Shown: in pieces, positions 57,549-64,000 of the stretch
Layout: each line of letters starts with the position of its first letter
How positions within the stretch are numbered: position 1 is the stretch's first letter
Assembly: GCA_016870515.1 (NCBI GenBank)
Contig: VGBL01000001.1
Span: 62,001 to 126,000 of the forward strand
Source: Actinomycetota bacterium
GTDB taxonomy: Bacteria; Actinomycetota; Actinomycetes; S36-B12
DNA length: 64,000 bases
Direction of reading: 5' to 3'
Notes under the pieces: model-generated
The model's input: the letters and a program-made list of their open reading frames with translations, nothing else
Told to the model about the DNA's origin: nothing
Database searches by the model: none
Made by a program: the position numbers and the translations under genes

Positions 57549-58331
57549 ATGTTCACGTCGATTGCCGGCCGCTCGGCCATCGTGACCGGTGCCACGAAGG
57601 GCATCGGCAAGGGCATCGCACGCGTGCTGGTGTCTGCCGGCGCAAATGTGCTCATCACCGGACGCAACGAGGACGACGCCAAGGCCACGGTCGCCGAGCT
57701 GTCGGACCTCGGTGGAGGCACCGTCGCCTACTGTCTCGGAGATGTCGCTGACGCGTCAGCCTGCGCCCGCATGGTGGAAGCCGCACTCAACGCACACGGT
57801 GGCCTGGACATCCTTTGCGCCAATGCGGGGATATTCCCCGATGCCAAGCTCACGTCGATGTCGGAGGCCGACATGGACCGAGTCCTGGACACGAACATTA
57901 AGGGCACGCTGCTGAGCGTGCAGGCGTGCATTCCCGAACTCGCCAAGAGTGGCCGGGGTCGCGTGATCCTGACGTCGTCGATCACTGGACCCATTACCGG
58001 ATTTCCTGGCTGGTCCCACTACGGTGCGAGCAAGGCGGCCCAACTCGGATTCATGCGGACCGCGGCCATTGAGCTCGCGCCGATGGGCATCACGGTCAAC
58101 GCCGTGCTGCCGGGCAATGTGATCACGGAGGGGCTGGAGGACCTCGGCGCGGAATACCTGAAGGCCATGGAGATGTCCATCCCGCAGCGGCGCCTCGGCA
58201 GTGTCGCCGACATCGGCAATGCCGCGCTGTTCTTTACCACCGACGAGGCCGCATACATCACTGGTCAGGCACTCGTGATCGATGGCGGCCAGGTCCTTCC
58301 GGAGTCTTTGGCTGCGCTCGAGGCCATGTAG
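57549..58331 (+). CDS. short-chain dehydrogenase (amino-alcohol dehydrogenase-like)
   Basis: A 260-residue SDR with the nucleotide motif [15 protein letters not shown] in CANAGIFPD, the catalytic Ser in LTSSITGP and YxxxK in [10 protein letters not shown], and the C-terminal [13 protein letters not shown]. The RMM compartment of Mycobacterium smegmatis contains an SDR characterised as an S-1-amino-2-propanol dehydrogenase; this gene holds the same place. Start at ATG 57549 after AGGAGGATCC; the track ORF begins inside the kinase gene. Confidence 0.9.
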   Translation: MFTSIAGRSAIVTGATKGIGKGIARVLVSAGANVLITGRNEDDAKATVAELSDLGGGTVAYCLGDVADASACARMVEAALNAHGGLDILCANAGIFPDAKLTSMSEADMDRVLDTNIKGTLLSVQACIPELAKSGRGRVILTSSITGPITGFPGWSHYGASKAAQLGFMRTAAIELAPMGITVNAVLPGNVITEGLEDLGAEYLKAMEMSIPQRRLGSVADIGNAALFFTTDEAAYITGQALVIDGGQVLPESLAALEAM

Positions 58332-59128
58332 TGGCCGAGGCTGCAGCGTCGGGCATGGGCGCCACCGCCGAAGGCGTACGCCAGCGCCTCATGGCCATGG
58401 TCGAGCGCGGTGCGCTCAAGCCCGGCGAGCGCCTGGGCGCTGAGCGCGACCTCGCTGCGCAACTCGGTGTCAGTCGCTCGACGCTTCGACAGGCACTGGG
58501 GTCGCTCGAGGCTTCCGGCATTGTCCGCCGCGTGCCTGGTCGCAGCGGCGGCACCTTCATCGCGCCAGGCAAGGTAGATCGCGACCTGTCCCGCATCGTC
58601 GGCGTGCCGACACTGCTGCGAGATCAGGGCTTCACGGCAGGGTCGCGTGTGGTGAGTGTCGCCGTGATGCCCGCTGGCCCCGAGGCTGCCGGTGCCCTTG
58701 GTCTCGATGCGAACGACTTCGTTGTCGACCTCGTGCGGATTCGACTGGCCGACGGATCCCCCATCTCGCTCGAGCACGCTCGCTTCCCCGCCAATCTCGT
58801 GCCCGGCCTGCCCGAGCGGGACCTGAGCGGGTCGATCTACGAACTCATCGACAACGCCTACGGGCTGCGCCCCGACACAGCGACCGAGACAATGGAGGTC
58901 GTCGGCGCAGCACCCCTTGAGGCATCCATTCTCGGCGTGGAGGTCGGCTCACCACTGCTCTCTATCACTCGCACCACGCAGGACGCCAGTGGTCGACTCT
59001 TTGAGTTCTCGCGCGACCTCTTCAGATCCGATCGCACGCGCATCAGCGTGCGAGTCCAAGGAGCACCGTCCTCGGAGAGTGCCCAACTTCGCGGTCGTCG
59101 GGTCGAGCTCGTGCCACCGCTCGATTAA
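58331..59128 (+). CDS. GntR-family regulator, HutC/UTRA type
   Basis: The N-terminal winged helix (LKPGERLGAERDLAAQLGVSRSTLRQALGSLEASGIV, about residues 25-70) is a GntR HTH and the remainder is a UTRA ligand domain (ISLEHARFPANLVPGLPE; LFEFSRDLFRSDRTRI). It ends the BMC operon, sharing TAGTG with the SDR stop. It is the obvious candidate to sense the amine substrate and control the divergent promoters at 51.4 kb. The stop overlaps that of the convergent tadA. Confidence 0.9.
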   Translation: MAEAAASGMGATAEGVRQRLMAMVERGALKPGERLGAERDLAAQLGVSRSTLRQALGSLEASGIVRRVPGRSGGTFIAPGKVDRDLSRIVGVPTLLRDQGFTAGSRVVSVAVMPAGPEAAGALGLDANDFVVDLVRIRLADGSPISLEHARFPANLVPGLPERDLSGSIYELIDNAYGLRPDTATETMEVVGAAPLEASILGVEVGSPLLSITRTTQDASGRLFEFSRDLFRSDRTRISVRVQGAPSSESAQLRGRRVELVPPLD

Positions 59129-59598
59129 TTTGCGCGGCGACGCTCGAAGAACTCCCGCACCACGCTGCCGCACTCTTCTGCCAGTAAGCCGCCAACCACT
59201 TCCGGGCGGTGACTCAGACGGCGGTCGCGCAGGAGATCCCACGACGACCCCGCCGCGCCGTAGTCCGTGTTCCAGGCTCCGAACACCACACGGTCCACGC
59301 GTGCAAGGTGGGCCGCGCCCGCGCACATCGGGCACGGCTCGAGGGTGACAACAAGGGTGCAGCCTGCAAGATCCCAGTCACCGCGCGCTGCCGCGGCTTC
59401 GCGCAGCACGACGACCTCTGCGTGTGCTGTGGGATCAGACAGGGCCTCGCGGCGATTGCCCGAAGCCGCAAGCACGCGTCCCGCGTCATCGATAAGAAGG
59501 GCGCCTACGGGTACGTCCGCGTCTCTTTCGAGGAGTGATCGCCGGGCCAGGGCAATCGCCTCACGCATTGCCGCCTGATCGGCCGGCCGGAACTCCAC
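59125..59598 (-). CDS. tadA: tRNA-specific adenosine deaminase (TadA)
   Basis: The 157-residue enzyme converts A34 to inosine in tRNA-Arg(ACG). The zinc and catalytic motifs are DPTAHAEVVVLREA (HAE) and LEPCPMCAGA (PCxxC). GTG start, seven bases after the stop of the associated protein gene. The tRNA-Ser gene normally found close to tadA in actinobacteria is 15 kb away across the BMC island. Confidence 0.95.
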   Translation of the reverse strand: MEFRPADQAAMREAIALARRSLLERDADVPVGALLIDDAGRVLAASGNRREALSDPTAHAEVVVLREAAAARGDWDLAGCTLVVTLEPCPMCAGAAHLARVDRVVFGAWNTDYGAAGSSWDLLRDRRLSHRPEVVGGLLAEECGSVVREFFERRRAN

Positions 59599-59604
59599 GC
59601 CCGG

Positions 59605-60099
59605 TCAGTCCTTGTCGAGGGACTCGAGCACGGTCGATAACTGCTCACCGAAGCCGATGCGGGTGGCGATGCTGGTCACCTGCTCATCGGGGTACAGATC
59701 AGGATCGCCAAGGATGAGTTCCATCTCGTCAACGGTCACGCCGAGGTCGGCGAAGAGCGTGATATCACCAGTCGGTTCGAGTTCGTCTATCTCCTCCTCG
59801 TCATCGGGCAGGTCGACCTCGAGGAGTTCGGCTGCCTCCTCGGCGATCGGCCACTCGTAGGCGGCATTGAGATCGGAGAGCACCAGTCGCGTGGCCCCAT
59901 CGGGAGTAACGCGCACGGCGATGAAGAACTCCTCGTCGACGGCGAGGAATCCGAGCGCACCTCCCTCGGCCGTGAGCTGTCGCAGGGCCGCGGTGAAGGA
60001 ATTGAGCGACGTCGTGGCCCGAGGCGGAAGAGCGGATACCGACCAGCGGCCATCCTCTCGCCACGCGGCGACGGCGAAGTCGACCTCATCGTCTGCCAC
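59605..60099 (-). CDS. tRNA adenosine deaminase-associated protein
   Basis: This 164-residue acidic protein belongs to the actinobacterial family always found beside tadA: it begins [20 protein letters not shown] and has an acidic stretch ([16 protein letters not shown]) and the end [15 protein letters not shown]. Its function is unknown. The start is the GTG at 60099 with GGAGG eight bases upstream; the track start at 60264 is not supported. It is cotranscribed with tadA. Confidence 0.88.
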   Translation of the reverse strand: MADDEVDFAVAAWREDGRWSVSALPPRATTSLNSFTAALRQLTAEGGALGFLAVDEEFFIAVRVTPDGATRLVLSDLNAAYEWPIAEEAAELLEVDLPDDEEEIDELEPTGDITLFADLGVTVDEMELILGDPDLYPDEQVTSIATRIGFGEQLSTVLESLDKD

Positions 60100-60213
60100 G
60101 TCGCACCTCCTCTCCACTGCCTCGAAGGCATCGTGGCACGACAACCCGTCTCGTGTGTCGAGTTCGACCCAGGTTGCCGAACGAGGGCGGTGCGGACAGA
60201 CCGCCTCGCCCGA

Positions 60214-60219
60214 TACGCT
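60214..60219 (+). promoter_or_regulatory. -10 box for leaderless upp
   Basis: TACGCT ends six bases before the GTG at 60226; no Shine-Dalgarno is present. Confidence 0.5.
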
Positions 60220-60225
60220 GCGCCC

Positions 60226-60864
60226 GTGCGAACAGTCGTCATCCAGCATCCCCTGGTCGCCCACAAGCTGACCACCTTGCGTGATGAGACCACAGACTCA
60301 GCGACCTTCCGCCTGCTGGTGGAGGAACTCGTCATCCTCCTGGCCTACGAGGCCACCCACCAACTGCGCACGACCCCGGTCACGATCATGACGCCGGTCG
60401 CCGAGACGACGGGCGTTCACCTGGCGCGTCCTCGCCCGCTCGTGGTGCCGATCCTGCGAGCCGGACTCGGGATGCTCGAGGGGATGATGCGACTCATGCC
60501 GACCGCCGAGGTTGGCTTCCTCGGCATGGTGCGTGATGAGACCTCGCTTGTAGCATCGACGTACGCCGACCGAATCCCCCATGACCTCAGTGGGCGTCAG
60601 ATGTTCGTGCTGGACCCCATGCTCGCGACCGGCGGCACCCTCGTCGCCGCCATTGATCTACTGCTGGAGCGTGGCGCGAGCGACGTCACTGCGATCACGC
60701 TGCTGACGGCACCCGAAGGCCTGTGCCGCGTCGAGGAGACCTACGCAGGGCGCCCGGTCGATGTCACCGTCGTCACCGCCGGCCTCGATCTGCAACTCAA
60801 CGAGAAGGGCTACATCGTGCCGGGCCTGGGCGATGCCGGTGACCGCCTCTACGGTGTCGTCTAG
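60226..60864 (+). CDS. upp: uracil phosphoribosyltransferase
   Basis: The 212-residue salvage enzyme makes UMP from uracil and PRPP. It starts [20 protein letters not shown] and has the PRPP-binding [15 protein letters not shown] and the uracil-binding end [18 protein letters not shown]. The start is the GTG at 60226, matching family length and a leaderless promoter; the track start at 60133 is too early. It is divergent from the tadA pair and convergent with pntB. Confidence 0.96.
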   Translation: MRTVVIQHPLVAHKLTTLRDETTDSATFRLLVEELVILLAYEATHQLRTTPVTIMTPVAETTGVHLARPRPLVVPILRAGLGMLEGMMRLMPTAEVGFLGMVRDETSLVASTYADRIPHDLSGRQMFVLDPMLATGGTLVAAIDLLLERGASDVTAITLLTAPEGLCRVEETYAGRPVDVTVVTAGLDLQLNEKGYIVPGLGDAGDRLYGVV

Positions 60865-60866
60865 CC

Positions 60867-62246
60867 CTACATCCCCTTCAGGGACGTGACCACCTTGGTG
60901 AGGGAGTCTTTGGCGTCGCCGAAGAGCAGGGTGGTCTTGGGGTCGTAGAGCAGTTCGTTCTCGATGCCGGCGAAGCCCGGGCGCATCGAGCGCTTGAGGA
61001 AGACCACCTGCTGCGCGTTGTCGACGTCGAGGATCGGCATGCCGTAGATCGGCGCCGTGGTGTCCGAGCGAGCGGCCGGGTTGACCACGTCGTTGGCACC
61101 GACGACCAGCACGACATCGGTCGCGGAGAAGTCGGGGTTGATCTCCTCCATCTCCTTGAGCTGCTCGTAGGGCACCGACGCCTCGGCGAGCAGGACATTC
61201 ATGTGGCCGGGCATGCGGCCCGCCACGGGGTGGATGGCGTAGTCGACCTCGATGCCCCGAGCGGTGAGAAGGTCAGCGAGCTCACGCAGCGTGGACTGTG
61301 CTTGGGCGACCGCGAGCCCGTATCCCGGCACCAGGATCACCTTGTTGGCGTAGCCGAGCATGATGGCGACATCGCCAGGACCGGCCGCACGCACCGGACG
61401 CTCCTCGCCCGTGCCACCACCGCCCTGGGTGGTGCCGGAGAACGCACCGAACAGCGTCGACGTCAACGGGCGACCCATCGCCTTGGCCATCAAGCTGGTC
61501 AGCAGCGTGCCCGAAGCACCCACGAGAGTGCCCGCCACGATGAGCAGGACGTTGCTCAGCACGTATCCGGAGGCTGCCACCGACAGGCCCGTGAAGGCAT
61601 TCAACAGGGAAATGACAATCGGGACATCAGCACCGCCAACCGGCAATACGAACAGCGCGCCGAAGATCAGCGACAGCACCAGCAGTGCAACCAGGAGTAA
61701 CGTGGAGGGGCTAACGATCAGTGCGACCGCGGAAGCGACGGTCAGGACGGCCACTAGAATGGTGATGATGCGACCTGCGGGGAGCACGACGGGCCGCGTG
61801 GTCATGAGCTCTTGCAGCTTCAGATAGGTGACGATCGATCCACTGAAGGAGACTCCACCGATCAGCACGGTGAAGACGGTGGCGATCAGGAAGAGCAGCT
61901 CGGCTCCGGAGCCGTATTCGAGGTATTCGACGACGGCGACGAGGGCTGCAGCTCCGCCGCCTGCGCCGTTGAAGAGTGCGACAAGCTGCGGCATCGCGGT
62001 CATCTTCACCTGTCGAGCGGCGATCAGGCCGATCACCGAACCGACGATCACCGCGACGATGATGATGGTCAGGTTGTTGAGCTTTATGCCGCTGAAGAAA
62101 AGGACCGCCGTCGCCAGGAGCGCGCCGACCGCACCCGAGAGCGTGCCAAGACGCGCGGTCTTGGGCGACGACAGGCCCTTGAGCGACAGGATGAACAGCA
62201 CGGCAGCCACGAGGTAGGCGAGCGGAACCCAGACGGGAGTCATCAC
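60867..62246 (-). CDS. pntB: NAD(P) transhydrogenase subunit beta
   Basis: The 459-residue protein has an N-terminal membrane domain (about nine helices) and a C-terminal NADP-binding domain with VILVPGYGLAVAQAQ, HPVAGRMPGHMNVLLAEA and VGANDVVNPAA. With the alpha subunits it couples proton flow to hydride transfer from NADH to NADP+. Its start overlaps the pntA2 stop, giving the three-gene pntA1-pntA2-pntB arrangement. Confidence 0.96.
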   Translation of the reverse strand: MMTPVWVPLAYLVAAVLFILSLKGLSSPKTARLGTLSGAVGALLATAVLFFSGIKLNNLTIIIVAVIVGSVIGLIAARQVKMTAMPQLVALFNGAGGGAAALVAVVEYLEYGSGAELLFLIATVFTVLIGGVSFSGSIVTYLKLQELMTTRPVVLPAGRIITILVAVLTVASAVALIVSPSTLLLVALLVLSLIFGALFVLPVGGADVPIVISLLNAFTGLSVAASGYVLSNVLLIVAGTLVGASGTLLTSLMAKAMGRPLTSTLFGAFSGTTQGGGGTGEERPVRAAGPGDVAIMLGYANKVILVPGYGLAVAQAQSTLRELADLLTARGIEVDYAIHPVAGRMPGHMNVLLAEASVPYEQLKEMEEINPDFSATDVVLVVGANDVVNPAARSDTTAPIYGMPILDVDNAQQVVFLKRSMRPGFAGIENELLYDPKTTLLFGDAKDSLTKVVTSLKGM

Positions 62247-62551
62247 AGCACCTCCTCACCCTTGGCGGTCTTCTTGGACTTGAACATCCCGAGCATGCGG
62301 TCGGTTACGACGAAGCCGCCGACCAGGTTGATCGCTCCCAGCAGGATGGCGATCACGCCGATGATCGTCTGCACAAGCGACGTGGAAGCACCCGTCACGG
62401 TGATTCCACCGATGAGAACGATGCCGTGGATCGCATTGGCACCCGACATCAGCGGGGTGTGGAGGATGGTCGAGACCTTGGATACGACCTCGAATCCAAC
62501 GAAGATACTAAGCACGAAGATCGTGAGGAGCGCTACGCCATCCACGCTCAC
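62243..62551 (-). CDS. pntA2: NAD(P) transhydrogenase subunit alpha part 2 (membrane)
   Basis: A 102-residue protein with three hydrophobic helices (including ALLTIFVLSIFVGFEVVSKV and TLVQTIIGVIAILLGAINLVGGFVV) and the segment TPLMSGANAIHGIVLIGG. It corresponds to the membrane part of PntA in two-subunit enzymes, encoded separately here. ATGA overlaps join it to both neighbours. Confidence 0.93.
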   Translation of the reverse strand: MSVDGVALLTIFVLSIFVGFEVVSKVSTILHTPLMSGANAIHGIVLIGGITVTGASTSLVQTIIGVIAILLGAINLVGGFVVTDRMLGMFKSKKTAKGEEVL

Positions 62552-63687
62552 CCACCTCCCTGCAGGGCGGAGATGGCGGCGTCATTGTGGACGTTGCCGT
62601 CCAGCACCACGCAGCAGCCGGCGATGACCTCGTCATCGGGATCCACAACCACCGCACCATCCTCAGAGACGAGAGTGAGCAGGGAGTAGACGTTCATGCC
62701 GTAGAGCTGCGAGGCATGGATGGGCATCTCGCTAGGCACGTCGCGCGCCCCCCAGACCACCACTTCGCCAAACATCACTTCCTCGCCCGGCAGCGAGCCC
62801 TCGACATTGCCACCGGATTCACTCGCGAGGTCAACCACGACTGACCCGGGGCGCATGCCCTCCACCATCGCGCGCGTCACGAGCAGCGGCGCCTGCCGTC
62901 CGGGCACCGCAGCGGTGGTGATCACGGCATCAGACTCGGCAATGTGAGGCGCGAGCAGGTCGCGCTGTCGAGCGGCGCGGTCATCGGACATCTCGCGGGC
63001 GTATCCACCCGATCCCTCGAGGGCATCGAGGTCGAGGCTGATGAACGTCGCGCCCATCGAGCGGACCTCGTCGGCGCTGGCCGCGCGTACGTCGTAGGCG
63101 GAGACCCGCGCGCCGAGCCGCTTGGCCGTAGCGATGGCCTGCAGCCCCGCCACGCCCGCGCCCAGCACCAGCACGCGTGCGGGCTGGATCGTGCCAGCGG
63201 CCGTCATGAAGAGCGGGAAGAACTTCGGGAGGCGGTCGGCAGCCACGAGGGCCGCGCGATATCCGGTGACCAGTGACTGAGACGTCAGCGCATCCATCGA
63301 CTGCGCCCGCGAGATACGTGGCACGAGGTCGAAGGACAGCCCGGTGGCGCCCGCATCATGGAGACCGCGAATCGTGTCGAGGTCAATGGCAGGCGACAGG
63401 AACGACACGGCGACTGCCCTCGGGCGCAGGCGCTTGGCACGCCCGTAGTCGAGGGGGCGAACGCTCGCGACGACATCAGCGGCCGCCAAGGCGTCGTCCA
63501 TGCCCGACGTCGGCACCACCAGCGCTCCAGCAGCCGCGTAGTCGGCGTCGTTGGCGTATGCCAGAACGCCGGCACCGGACTCGATGACGACCTCATAGCC
63601 GAGTTGGCGGAACTTGCCTACGACGGAGGGGAGGACCGCCACGCGTCGCTCGCCCGGACGTGTCTCTCCGGGGACGAGAAGCCTCAT
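62548..63687 (-). CDS. pntA1: NAD(P) transhydrogenase subunit alpha part 1 (NAD-binding)
   Basis: A 379-residue soluble subunit related to alanine dehydrogenase: MRLLVPGETRPGERRVAVLP at the start and VLVLGAGVAGLQAIATAKRLGARVSAYDVR for NAD binding. The mobile-loop Tyr segment LYGMNVYSLL is also present. It leads the pnt operon with GGAGG before the ATG. Confidence 0.95.
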   Translation of the reverse strand: MRLLVPGETRPGERRVAVLPSVVGKFRQLGYEVVIESGAGVLAYANDADYAAAGALVVPTSGMDDALAAADVVASVRPLDYGRAKRLRPRAVAVSFLSPAIDLDTIRGLHDAGATGLSFDLVPRISRAQSMDALTSQSLVTGYRAALVAADRLPKFFPLFMTAAGTIQPARVLVLGAGVAGLQAIATAKRLGARVSAYDVRAASADEVRSMGATFISLDLDALEGSGGYAREMSDDRAARQRDLLAPHIAESDAVITTAAVPGRQAPLLVTRAMVEGMRPGSVVVDLASESGGNVEGSLPGEEVMFGEVVVWGARDVPSEMPIHASQLYGMNVYSLLTLVSEDGAVVVDPDDEVIAGCCVVLDGNVHNDAAISALQGGG

Positions 63688-63715
63688 CTGAACCTCCGGG
63701 GCAGGAGCCTACGGC

Positions 63716-63721
63716 TACCGT
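63716..63721 (+). promoter_or_regulatory. -10 box for leaderless tocopherol-cyclase-like gene
   Basis: TACCGT ends six bases before the GTG at 63728. Confidence 0.45.
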
Positions 63722-63727
63722 GGTGAC

Positions 63728-64000
63728 GTGCGCGGACCCCTCGCCCTGATCCGCGGAATCCGCCATCCCGAGGCCTTTCACGGCACCGGGCTCAACGGTG
63801 GATTCTTCGAGGGGTGGTACGTAAAAGTAGCGGATGCCCATCAGATCGCTCGCTGGGCGTTCATCCCCGGAGTCTTCCGTGGGCACGACGGCACCACCGC
63901 TACCGACGAGGCCTTCCTCCAGGTGCTCGACGGTGCCACCGGCGAGTCGGCCTACTACCGCTACGACGCACAGGACTTCACCGCGGCCACGGATCGCTTC
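63728..64000 (+). CDS. tocopherol cyclase-like protein (3' partial)
   Basis: The frame stays open to the window end (91 codons) and so is missing from the ORF track. It starts at GTG and reads RGIRHPEAFHGTG, then GGFFEGWYVKVADAHQIARWAFIPGVF. The FFEGWYxK motif is typical of the tocopherol-cyclase-like family (PF14249), which in bacteria lacking tocopherol has an unknown role. A leaderless promoter box supports the start. The gene is divergent from pntA1. Confidence 0.8.
   Translation, partial: MRGPLALIRGIRHPEAFHGTGLNGGFFEGWYVKVADAHQIARWAFIPGVFRGHDGTTATDEAFLQVLDGATGESAYYRYDAQDFTAATDRF

Overview
The window is a GC-rich, gene-dense chromosome segment of an actinobacterium. Lineage markers are a WhiB4-type regulator, a Crp/GlxR-type regulator, a MarP protease with a CvpA membrane domain, a compact Tad pilus locus with DUF4244 pilin and Rv3654c/Rv3655c-type TadE proteins, and paired ArsA-like ATPases. 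The order helicase - tad - HAD - Fic-like - acs - holin-X - EphE-like - marP - nudix - nth - crp - MBL - RidA - DUF4177 - arsA pair - whiB4 - ponA2 - metallophosphoesterase follows the Mycobacterium tuberculosis Rv3649-Rv3683 order as I remember it. Species cannot be named from sequence alone.

Layout. 1-6.1 kb: end of a DUF1998 helicase, then a minus-strand tad/flp operon. 6.2-27.4 kb: conserved core block (acetate activation, Na+/H+ antiport, acid-stress protease, base-excision repair, cAMP-type regulation, cell wall synthesis). 27.4-32.7 kb: tRNA-Pro, asd-lysC, recR-dnaX, SRP RNA, tRNA-Ser(GGA). 33-39 kb: an eroding accessory stretch with a kup remnant, an MFS sugar porter, a ROK kinase, a broken SIS gene, a truncated DUF559 gene and nagA. 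39-44 kb: ACC deaminase, a dispanin-like membrane protein, an M23 peptidase, a secreted TAP-like hydrolase, a VOC protein and tRNA-Ser(CGA). 44.1-59.1 kb: a bacterial microcompartment (BMC) island. 59.1-64 kb: tadA, upp, the pntA1-pntA2-pntB transhydrogenase and the start of a tocopherol-cyclase-like gene.

The BMC island is the most interesting part. On the plus strand it has the gene set of the mycobacterial RMM/amino-alcohol compartment: class III aminotransferase, CoA-acylating aldehyde dehydrogenase, BMC-T, small helix protein, BMC-P, BMC-H, BMC-T, APH-type kinase, SDR and a GntR/HutC regulator, with a divergent APC permease. On the minus strand it also carries a coenzyme-B12 diol dehydratase with fused large and medium subunits, its small subunit, a reactivase, a GlcG-like protein and an acetamidase/formamidase. 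Aligned to the Klebsiella diol dehydratase, the fused enzyme keeps the catalytic residues but has Asp and Ala at the two positions (Ser301, Gln336) that contact the substrate C3 side. The BMC-H pore has Asp where PduA has Ser. Together these suggest, but do not prove, a compartment for cationic amino-alcohol or amino-diol substrates with two aldehyde-producing inputs.

Eleven genes lack a usable Shine-Dalgarno but have a TANNNT box ending 6-7 nt before an ATG or GTG, so leaderless transcription looks common here and was used to choose several starts.
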